A stretch of DNA of 5,144 bases from assembly GCA_013139625.1 (NCBI GenBank), contig WTAK01000186.1:1-5144 (forward strand), read 5' to 3'. Numbering within the stretch: the stretch's first letter is position 1; every line of letters begins with the position of its first letter. The notes beneath the pieces were generated by a model. That model did not search any database. It had not been told where the DNA came from and was given only the letters and a program-made list of their open reading frames with translations. Positions 1-5,144 of the stretch are shown here, piece after piece. The DNA is from Candidatus Delongbacteria bacterium. Lineage in GTDB: Bacteria > UBA4055. A program made the position numbers and the translations under genes.

Positions 1-27
1 GTAATCAATTAACAATTTAAACCGTAG

Positions 28-50
28 GGTCGGTACCCCTGTGTCCGACC
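28..50. repeat. Inverted repeat 1 in elbB leader (GC-rich dyad)
   Basis: A perfect 6-bp dyad is visible: GGTCGG at 28-33 pairs with CCGACC at 45-50 across an 11-nt loop containing CCCC. It is much more GC-rich than its surroundings. It is not followed by a T-tract, so it does not look like an intrinsic terminator for an upstream gene. It is the first of three dyads in a row. The sequence around it resembles GC-rich palindromic intergenic repeats common in environmental genomes, but that is from memory and unverified. Confidence 0.6.
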
Positions 51-62
51 GGAAGCGAAAAG

Positions 63-83
63 ATCCTGAAATAAATTCAGGAT
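63..83. repeat. Inverted repeat 2 in elbB leader (8-bp perfect stem)
   Basis: ATCCTGAA at 63-70 is the exact reverse complement of TTCAGGAT at 76-83, with a 5-nt AT-only loop (71-75). This gives a perfect 8-bp stem able to form a hairpin on either strand. The next bases are GACAATG rather than a run of T, which argues against a rho-independent terminator in the + direction. The form (CCTGAA, short loop, TTCAGG, then ATGAC) resembles dispersed palindromic elements known from several bacterial groups. Membership of such a family is inference. Confidence 0.65.
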
Positions 84-94
84 GACAATGTAAG

Positions 95-114
95 GATGAA
101 CCTATGTGTTCATC
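95..114. repeat. Inverted repeat 3 just upstream of elbB
   Basis: GATGAAC at 95-101 pairs perfectly with GTTCATC at 108-114 around a 6-nt loop, CTATGT (102-107). A flanking G-T wobble (94/115) could extend the stem by one pair. It ends 16 nt before the Shine-Dalgarno of elbB. The in-frame ATG at 104 lies inside the loop, which argues that this codon belongs to the repeat and is not a real start. In RNA the hairpin could sit in the 5' leader and affect stability or translation, but nothing shows that it does. Confidence 0.6.
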
Positions 115-130
115 TGGATGGGATAACAAA

Positions 131-136
131 AAGGAG
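131..136 (+). promoter_or_regulatory. Ribosome binding site deciding the elbB start
   Basis: AAGGAG at 131-136 is a near-consensus Shine-Dalgarno, 6 nt before the ATG at 143. The longer in-frame ORF opens at 104, but that ATG has no comparable site and lies in the loop of a palindrome. This site therefore fixes the start at 143. Confidence 0.85.
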
Positions 137-142
137 ACAATT

Positions 143-805
143 ATGAAAAAAGTTTGTGTTATATTAGCCGGGTCAGGGCATGCTGACGGTAGTGAAATAC
201 AAGAATCTGTATCAACTTTGATAGCTTTGAGTAAATACGAAGTAAGCTACGATTGCTTTTCCTTAGATCAGGATCAATACGATGTTATAAACCATTTCAC
301 AAGTGAACCTGTAGCAGAAAAAAGAAACCTGATGCACGAAGCTGCAAGGATAGCTAGAGGAAGAATAAGAGATATTTCGAAACTGGATATAAACAATTAT
401 AGCGCCTTAATATTCCCGGGAGGATTTGGTGCAGCAAAAAATTTATGTACTTACGCTTATGAAGGTAAAAATGGTTCAGTAGATGAAAGAATTAAAAGAT
501 TAATCATTGATTTCCATAGCCAAGAAAAATATATTGGTGCAATATGTATTTCTCCTGTAATGATCGGTATGGCTTTATCTGGAGTAGCACAAGATTTGAA
601 ATTAACACCGGGGTTTGTAGAACCTGCTGCTGAGGATATGAAAAGCTTTGGGGCAGAGCCGGTTCTACTGAATTCAGAAGAGATTTGTATAGACGAAAAG
701 AACAAAGTTATTTCAGCTCCTGCTTATATGAATGGCAATGCAACTTTATTTCAAGTATATTTGGGTATTGAAAAATTAGTTGAGTATATTTCAGAGAAGA
801 TTTAG
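143..805 (+). CDS. elbB: ElbB-like DJ-1/PfpI family protein (glyoxalase-like)
   Basis: The 220-residue product closely follows E. coli ElbB as I remember it (217 aa), from the MKK start to the end. Shared landmarks are DGSEI (15-19), DVINH (47-51), the AAR-ARG segment (67-73), PGGFGAAKN (92-100), the nucleophile-elbow Cys135 in AICISP, and the late APAYM (192-196). ElbB belongs to the cytoplasmic class I glutamine-amidotransferase-like/DJ-1 superfamily. The E. coli protein was linked to isoprenoid production in a screen and has weak glyoxalase activity, so the true substrate is uncertain. The start at 143 is chosen over the in-frame ATG at 104 because it has an AAGGAG site and matches the family N-terminus. 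The extra 13 residues (MCSSGWDNKKETI) look like translated leader. The TAG stop abuts the next gene's ATG, so the two are probably translationally coupled. It heads the gene string, and no clear promoter is seen upstream inside the window. Confidence 0.93.
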   Translation: MKKVCVILAGSGHADGSEIQESVSTLIALSKYEVSYDCFSLDQDQYDVINHFTSEPVAEKRNLMHEAARIARGRIRDISKLDINNYSALIFPGGFGAAKNLCTYAYEGKNGSVDERIKRLIIDFHSQEKYIGAICISPVMIGMALSGVAQDLKLTPGFVEPAAEDMKSFGAEPVLLNSEEICIDEKNKVISAPAYMNGNATLFQVYLGIEKLVEYISEKI

Positions 806-1294
806 ATGAAAGGGTTGATTAGAATTGACGATAGATTAATACATGGACAAGTGGTTGTCGGATGGGGGAGTAAGCTGAATCCTGACTATATTGTACTTTC
901 AGATGATGATATAGCTTCAAATGAATCAGAAAGTGAACTATATCTCCTAGGTGTTCCATTTGAATATGAAGGTAAAGTCCTGTGTTTTTCAGAGACAGTT
1001 GATTTTATTAAAGAGAATCAGAGTAGAAAAATTATAGTTGTAGTTAAATCTCCAAGCTCAATAATAAACCTAATTGAATCAGGGTTGGAAATAGATCAGT
1101 TGAACATTGGTGGAATGCATTCTAAAGAAGGCAAAAAAGAGATAAATCACTATGTTTATATGAATGACAAAGATTATAACGACCTCTTAGAGCTAAGTAA
1201 AAAAAGAATTGAGATATTTATTCAGGATCTACCAGGCGAAAGAAAGTATGATATGAAATATATTACCGATCAATGGGAAAAGCATGAAAAATAG
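806..1294 (+). CDS. PTS mannose/fructose/sorbose-type EIIB subunit (orphan)
   Basis: The 162-residue product has the full hallmark of the PTSIIB_sorb family. The N-terminal IRIDDRLIHGQVVVGW (5-20) contains the phospho-acceptor His13, and LNIGGMH lies in the middle of the domain (about 99-105). Length matches a stand-alone IIB domain (about 160 aa). In the known system this cytoplasmic protein accepts phosphate from EIIA and passes it to sugar entering through EIIC/EIID. No IIA, IIC, IID, HPr or EI gene is in the window, so transport versus a regulatory or degenerate role cannot be decided here. The ATG at 806 directly follows the elbB stop (TAG-ATG, no gap), with a weak purine-rich site AGAGAAG at 793-799 inside elbB. 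The last 11 bp overlap the MCE gene. The active-site loop is intact, so it is probably still phosphorylatable. Confidence 0.93.
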   Translation: MKGLIRIDDRLIHGQVVVGWGSKLNPDYIVLSDDDIASNESESELYLLGVPFEYEGKVLCFSETVDFIKENQSRKIIVVVKSPSSIINLIESGLEIDQLNIGGMHSKEGKKEINHYVYMNDKDYNDLLELSKKRIEIFIQDLPGERKYDMKYITDQWEKHEK

Positions 1295-2174
1295 AACTAA
1301 AGAAGCAATAGTTGGCTTTGTTTCAATATTAGCTGTAACAGTCTTAATAATATCAATTATCTATGGAAAGAATATTTCTTTAAATACTGAGAAAAAAATA
1401 ATAACAGTGTCATTTGAATCTGTTAATGGTTTAGATGTTGGTTCGAAAGTATTTGTTAAGGGAGTTCCATGCGGAACGGTGAAATCCGTTGATCTATCAA
1501 ACAAAAATGTTATTGTTAAAGCTGATATTGACAGTAAAATCAATATCTACACTGATGCAACGGCTACTGTTGAGAGCAAAGAGATTATGGGTGGAAAAAA
1601 ATTGGTGATACATGTTGGTCATTCAGACATACTTTTAACAGATCAGATGATAAAGGGAAAAAGCAGCAAAGGAATGAATGAAGCAATTTCGGAAATTGCT
1701 GAGATCATGGCTCACGCAAAAATACTGATAGAGAACACAGATGCCCTGATCGTTAAAGTAACCAAAGCTATTCCCGAAACTGATCTTGATCAAAAATTTG
1801 ATAAAATAGCAAAAGAAACTATTTCAACCATGAGATCGATAAAAAATACAATGAATTCTGTGAGTGAAAAGTTTAATAAAACCCTAAATAAAGCTGACAA
1901 CTTAGTTGATTCTATGCAGACTTCAATAGACCAAGGGAAATCAGAGATAAGAAAGATCTATCCCCAAATAGATTCTTTGATATTTAAAACAGACTTACTA
2001 ATCACTTCACTTAATAAACGCGTAGAAGAACTTTATGATTCTACCGGAACTATAGGAAGATTAGTTAATTCGGATGACTTTTATATAAAGTTGGATAGGG
2101 CTATTACGAACATTGATTCGTTAGTAAAGAAGATAGACAGAGAAGGAATCAAAACAAACATAGATTTTTGGTAA
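1284..2174 (+). CDS. MlaD-like MCE-domain protein, membrane anchored
   Basis: The 296-residue product has the MlaD plan. It has a short basic N-terminus, one transmembrane helix (about 8-27, AIVGFVSILAVTVLII...), one MCE domain (about 38-112, with GLDVGSKVFVKGVPCGTV at 49-66), and then a long helical, probably coiled-coil stretch (about 130-290). MCE proteins are periplasmic parts of ABC-type lipid/hydrophobic-molecule shuttles, held to the inner membrane by the N-terminal helix and forming hexameric rings. The TGTIGRLVNSDDFY stretch (254-267) resembles the conserved C-terminal segment of MlaD-like proteins in Bacteroidota-type genomes, from memory. The usual partners, permease MlaE and ATPase MlaF, are not in the window. 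The start overlaps the EIIB gene by 11 bp in another frame, with a modest GGGA at 1275-1278 upstream, so coupling is likely. There is no lipobox, so it is not a lipoprotein-type MCE. Cargo is unknown. Confidence 0.9.
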   Translation: MKNRTKEAIVGFVSILAVTVLIISIIYGKNISLNTEKKIITVSFESVNGLDVGSKVFVKGVPCGTVKSVDLSNKNVIVKADIDSKINIYTDATATVESKEIMGGKKLVIHVGHSDILLTDQMIKGKSSKGMNEAISEIAEIMAHAKILIENTDALIVKVTKAIPETDLDQKFDKIAKETISTMRSIKNTMNSVSEKFNKTLNKADNLVDSMQTSIDQGKSEIRKIYPQIDSLIFKTDLLITSLNKRVEELYDSTGTIGRLVNSDDFYIKLDRAITNIDSLVKKIDREGIKTNIDFW

Positions 2175-2208
2175 TATTATTGATAGATTTATGCAGAAAA
2201 ATTTAAGT

Positions 2209-2215
2209 AAGAGGA
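2209..2215 (+). promoter_or_regulatory. Ribosome binding site of the RNase G gene
   Basis: AAGAGGA at 2209-2215 is a good Shine-Dalgarno just before the ATG at 2219. It lies in the only sizeable gap of the gene string (2175-2218, 44 bp, AT-rich). Translation of this gene is therefore probably initiated independently rather than coupled to the MCE gene. Confidence 0.7.
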
Positions 2216-2218
2216 AAA

Positions 2219-3772
2219 ATGAGCTATATAGATAAAGAGATTTTAATAAATGTTTCTACTAAAGAAACCAGAGTGGCTATTGTAGAAGATAGTAAACTTG
2301 TAGAGATGTTCATTGAAAGACCGGAAAATGAAAGGACTATTGGAAATATATACGCGGGGTATGTAGATAATATATTAGATGGCATGAACTCGATCTTTGT
2401 TGTTCTTGGAGATGTTCAAAATGGATTTTCACATCTTGGAGATTTCAAGAACGATCTACTTCCTACAGAGATCCTTAGTGGAAAATATTCTTTTCAATCC
2501 ATAGATGAAGATATTACACTGATCGATAGTCAGGACAAAGAAAAGAAAAGGCTGAAGAAAAAGGATAAAGTCTTAGTTCAAGTGATAAAAGAATCAATTG
2601 GTAGTAAGGGTCCCAGAATAACTTCAAATGTAACGATACCGGGGAGATATGTAGTTCTGATCCCGAACGATAGGGGAGTCAAAATATCTAAAAAGATAAG
2701 TAACCCATCTGTCAGAAGAAAATTAAATAAGATAGTTAAGAATCTTATTCCTGATAATTTTGGAGTAATAGTTAGAACTGCTGCTGAAAATAAAGATTCC
2801 CAAGCTTTCACAAATGATATAATCAACACATATAATATTTGGAAAAAAGTTGTAAAGGAATATAAAAAAGCGGAAGAGCCAACTTTACTTTACAAAGATG
2901 ATAACCTTGCTGCAAGTATTGTTAGAGACCTTTTTAATGAAGATGTCTCAAGAATGATAGTTGATTCAAAGGATCTCTACAATGATATCCAAGAGTACAT
3001 TAGGAATAATGCTCCGGAATTAGAAGATAATTTATTTTTGCATGATGACGGAGATCCAATATTTGATAAATATCACAATATCAGTAAAGATTACTACAAG
3101 AGTTTAGCTAGAGAAGTTTATCTTAAGAATGGCGGATCGATAGTAATTGATCATACTGAAGCATTGGTTGCAATTGATGTTAACAGTAAAAGATATATTA
3201 AAAAAAGATCTCATGAAGAGAATAGTTATAATATTAATTTAGCAGCTGCACGAGAAATTGTAAGGCAACTAAGACTTCGGGATATGGGTGGTCTGGTCGT
3301 CATTGATTTTATAGATATGCACGATAACGACAACAAAGCAAAGATTTTCAATGAAATGAAGAATCTTTTAAAATTAGACAAGGCAAAATCAAGTATTGAA
3401 CCTATAAGTAGATTTGGGTTGATTGAGATGACAAGACAAAGATTAAAACCTTCGATTGTTCAAACAATATTTGAAGATTGTCCAACTTGCAGCGGAAAAG
3501 GAATAGTTAAATCGAAAGAAAGTATATCGATTCAATTAGACAGATGGCTAAAAAATTACAAATTTGTAACAAACAATGCTGCTGTCGATATAGCAGTAAA
3601 CAAAGAGCTACAAAAATATCTGGAGAATAGAGAAAATAGTATTATTCAGGAAATGATGATCAAGAATTGGATCAAAGTAAATTTCATTATCAATAATTCT
3701 TTGAATTTATACGATTTTAAGTGCTATGAATCAGGTACAGAAAAAGAGATCACAAGAGAGTATGCGAATTAA
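2219..3772 (+). CDS. rng: Ribonuclease E/G family endoribonuclease (RNase G-like)
   Basis: The 517-residue product aligns along its whole length with E. coli RNase G (489 aa) and the RNase E catalytic half. Visible in order: an N-terminal ILINVSTKETRVA segment; an S1 RNA-binding domain (about 37-136, starting TIGNIYAGYV and closing with GSKGPRIT); the 5'-sensor region (RTAAE, 186-190); the DNase I-like catalytic region with Asp320 (AIDVNS) and Asp363 (VIDFIDM), spaced 43 residues apart like Asp303/Asp346 of RNase E; and the zinc-link CPTC (Cys421, Cys424). The enzyme cuts single-stranded AU-rich RNA, preferring 5'-monophosphate ends, in rRNA/tRNA maturation and mRNA decay. There is no long disordered RNase E-type scaffold tail, so RNase G is the better name. 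The S1 region appears about 12 residues longer than in E. coli RNase G, with a Lys-rich stretch at 108-117. The next gene starts 3 bp after the stop. All key residues are present, so it is probably active. Confidence 0.96.
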   Translation: MSYIDKEILINVSTKETRVAIVEDSKLVEMFIERPENERTIGNIYAGYVDNILDGMNSIFVVLGDVQNGFSHLGDFKNDLLPTEILSGKYSFQSIDEDITLIDSQDKEKKRLKKKDKVLVQVIKESIGSKGPRITSNVTIPGRYVVLIPNDRGVKISKKISNPSVRRKLNKIVKNLIPDNFGVIVRTAAENKDSQAFTNDIINTYNIWKKVVKEYKKAEEPTLLYKDDNLAASIVRDLFNEDVSRMIVDSKDLYNDIQEYIRNNAPELEDNLFLHDDGDPIFDKYHNISKDYYKSLAREVYLKNGGSIVIDHTEALVAIDVNSKRYIKKRSHEENSYNINLAAAREIVRQLRLRDMGGLVVIDFIDMHDNDNKAKIFNEMKNLLKLDKAKSSIEPISRFGLIEMTRQRLKPSIVQTIFEDCPTCSGKGIVKSKESISIQLDRWLKNYKFVTNNAAVDIAVNKELQKYLENRENSIIQEMMIKNWIKVNFIINNSLNLYDFKCYESGTEKEITREYAN

Positions 3773-3775
3773 CCA

Positions 3776-4543
3776 ATGACTAAAAAGAAAATTGCAATAA
3801 TAACAGGAGCATCTTCCGGTTTTGGAGTAGAATTTGCCAAGCAGATCGATCAAAAACTTGATCTGGATGAGATATGGCTAATTGCAAGGCGGCAGGAAAA
3901 ACTGGAATCTACCGCTAAACTTTTGCAGAATGCTAAAGGCGTCGTAATTAAGGCAGATTTATCTACTTCTGAAGGTGTCAATGCTATAAAAAATCTTCTT
4001 GAAAAAGATCAACTGGAAGTAAAAATATTGATCAATAATGCCGGATTTGGAAGAACCGAAAAATTTGAAGATTCAGACGAAGAGTATAATGGCAGTATGA
4101 TCGATGTAAACATAAAGGCTCCGGTGATGTTGACGAGATTTACGTTACCATATATGAATAGTGGAAGTTATATTATCAATGTTGCTTCATCAGCTGCATA
4201 TGCTCCATTACCTTATTTCTCTGTTTATGCTGCAACTAAAGCATTCTTATTGAGTTTTTCATATTCTTTGAAAGAAGAATTGAAATCAAGAGAAATCAGC
4301 GTTACAGCTGTATGCCCAGGACCGGCTTCGACAGAATTCTTTAAGTCGTTAAAGGATAAAAAGGTTGATGGTTTGAGAATTGAAGATCCAATAAAGATCG
4401 TCCGAAAAGCTGTAAGAGATTCTCTTAGAAGAAAGTCAGTTTCTATTTATAGCTATGAAATGAACTTTTTGAGAGTTGTTTCAAAATTATTACCAAGGAA
4501 AATGTTGGCATATTTCTCTGGGAAAGTGAAATTGCCCCAATAA
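3776..4543 (+). CDS. Classical short-chain dehydrogenase/reductase (DltE/YqjQ-like)
   Basis: The 255-residue product is a textbook-length classical SDR. The nucleotide-binding TGASSGFG is at 10-17, ARRQEKL at 37-43 has basic residues at the position that favours NADP(H), and the structural NNAG is at 87-90. The catalytic tetrad is Asn112, Ser138, Tyr151 and Lys155 (YAATK), followed by PGPASTEF (181-188) after the active site. It should carry out NAD(P)-dependent oxidation/reduction of an alcohol/carbonyl substrate in the cytoplasm. The substrate cannot be read from the sequence, because SDRs of this group act on lipids, steroids, sugars and many other compounds. The C-terminal tail (about 229-252) is hydrophobic/basic and may help bind membrane, as in other DltE-type members. 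It starts 3 nt after the RNase G stop. Only a distant purine run (AGAGAG, 3755-3760) could serve as ribosome binding site, so coupling to rng is likely. It is the last gene of the string. Confidence 0.93.
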   Translation: MTKKKIAIITGASSGFGVEFAKQIDQKLDLDEIWLIARRQEKLESTAKLLQNAKGVVIKADLSTSEGVNAIKNLLEKDQLEVKILINNAGFGRTEKFEDSDEEYNGSMIDVNIKAPVMLTRFTLPYMNSGSYIINVASSAAYAPLPYFSVYAATKAFLLSFSYSLKEELKSREISVTAVCPGPASTEFFKSLKDKKVDGLRIEDPIKIVRKAVRDSLRRKSVSIYSYEMNFLRVVSKLLPRKMLAYFSGKVKLPQ

Positions 4544-4600
4544 AATTAGGAAAAAACTATAAATTTTATACATAAATCGAATTGTAAACAAATTTTTAAC

Positions 4601-4629
4601 TTGACTTAAGCTCAACTCATAGTTAAATT
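4601..4629 (+). promoter_or_regulatory. Candidate sigma70-type promoter for the downstream secreted protein
   Basis: TTGACT at 4601-4606 matches five of six bases of the -35 consensus. It is followed after 17 nt by TAAATT (4624-4629), a moderate -10. The spacer region (4544-4691) is very AT-rich and separates the SDR gene from a gene with its own strong ribosome site, so a promoter is expected here. Other TATAAA-like strings (around 4637 and 4660) could serve instead. If the host is Bacteroidota-like, its promoter consensus would differ. A short dyad, AACT-cat-AGTT (4614-4624), overlaps the spacer and the first -10 base. Confidence 0.4.
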
Positions 4630-4678
4630 AAAAAGCTATAAATTCGAACTAGAAGAATAATATAAATTAAAATAAAAA

Positions 4679-4684
4679 AGGGAG
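4679..4684 (+). promoter_or_regulatory. Ribosome binding site of the secreted protein gene
   Basis: AGGGAG at 4679-4684 is a clear Shine-Dalgarno, 7 nt before the ATG at 4692. It supports the reading frame of a gene that is cut off by the window edge and so has no stop codon in view. Confidence 0.75.
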
Positions 4685-4691
4685 AACGAAA

Positions 4692-5144
4692 ATGAGGAAA
4701 TCTGTAGTAATATTAGCAGTCTTTCTGTTCTCGGTTTCAATGTTTGCAGGAGTTACAAAAAGTGAGTTTGTTGGAGGGATGAAGTATTTCTATGATTTCG
4801 ATGCTGGTGATCCGTCCCACGAAATGACCTTTGTCAACATTCCTAGTGTTGATTACAAATTAGAGATGATGCTTGGTAAATTATTCAAAATTTATGTTCA
4901 TCCAAGTATTGGTTATAAGTTGTATAAAGAAACTGTTGATGGTGAAGCTCCAGTTGGTTTCGATAGATATGCAACAGAGTTTTATTTTGGTGTTACACCG
5001 ATGTTGAAGTTCTATTTACCTAAGCAAATATTCAAAATGGATGGTTTTTTTGCAAAAGGTGGATTGCCAATATATACTGGTAGTATTAGTCCACAGAAAG
5101 AAAATCCTGCACCTGCTGAGCATATCAGGACAATTGATGGTTTT
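4692..5144 (+). CDS. Secreted, probable outer-membrane beta-barrel protein (3' partial)
   Basis: The frame is open for 151 codons from the ATG at 4692 to the end of the window, with no stop. The start is supported by AGGGAG upstream. The N-terminus is a typical Sec signal peptide: MRKS, then a hydrophobic core (VVILAVFLFSVSMFA), with likely cleavage after Ala19 (SMFA-G). The mature part is rich in aromatic residues and Gly. It has alternating polar/hydrophobic stretches such as KIYVHPSIGYKLY, ATEFYFGVTPMLKFYL and GFFAKGGLPIY, each ending near a turn, which suits transmembrane beta-strands of a small outer-membrane barrel. I do not recognise a specific family. A periplasmic beta-sandwich protein is the main alternative. 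It appears to have its own promoter and is probably not part of the preceding gene string. The C-terminus, where a terminal aromatic barrel signal would be diagnostic, is missing. Confidence 0.8.
   Translation, partial: MRKSVVILAVFLFSVSMFAGVTKSEFVGGMKYFYDFDAGDPSHEMTFVNIPSVDYKLEMMLGKLFKIYVHPSIGYKLYKETVDGEAPVGFDRYATEFYFGVTPMLKFYLPKQIFKMDGFFAKGGLPIYTGSISPQKENPAPAEHIRTIDGF

Overview
The window is AT-rich and compactly coded, with every recognisable gene on the + strand. It reads as a chromosomal piece of a diderm (Gram-negative-type) bacterium. An inner-membrane-anchored MCE/MlaD protein and a signal-peptide-bearing, beta-rich outer-membrane-like protein both imply two membranes. The mix of genes, the AT-rich composition and the intergenic palindromes would fit an uncultured FCB-type lineage such as Cloacimonadota or Delongbacteria. 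That placement is an inference from general resemblance; no taxonomic marker is present.

Layout. Positions 1-142 hold no convincing gene. They carry three consecutive perfect inverted repeats (28-50, 63-83, 95-114) and then the Shine-Dalgarno of the first gene. Positions 143-4543 form one tight, probably co-transcribed gene string. It starts with an ElbB-like DJ-1/PfpI protein (143-805), followed with no gap by an orphan mannose/sorbose-type PTS EIIB (806-1294). An MlaD-like MCE protein (1284-2174) overlaps the EIIB gene by 11 bp. After 44 bp comes an RNase E/G family endoribonuclease (2219-3772), and after 3 bp a classical short-chain dehydrogenase (3776-4543). Positions 4544-4691 are a very AT-rich spacer with a plausible promoter and a strong Shine-Dalgarno. 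They lead into a secreted, probable outer-membrane beta-barrel protein (4692 onward) that runs off the right edge.

How the genes work together. The five-gene string mixes small-molecule/aldehyde chemistry (ElbB-like), a phosphorylatable PTS domain with no transporter partners in view, a lipid-trafficking component with no MlaE/MlaF in view, RNA decay, and an NAD(P)-dependent reductase. This is not a recognisable single pathway. The tight junctions suggest shared expression, and the individual enzymes look intact: all catalytic motifs checked are present. The points most worth a second look are the stacked palindromes in the elbB leader, the stranded EIIB with an intact phospho-acceptor His, and the orphan MCE protein. 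I found no CRISPR array, transposase, tRNA or rRNA, and nothing that convincingly amounts to a new defence or mobile system.
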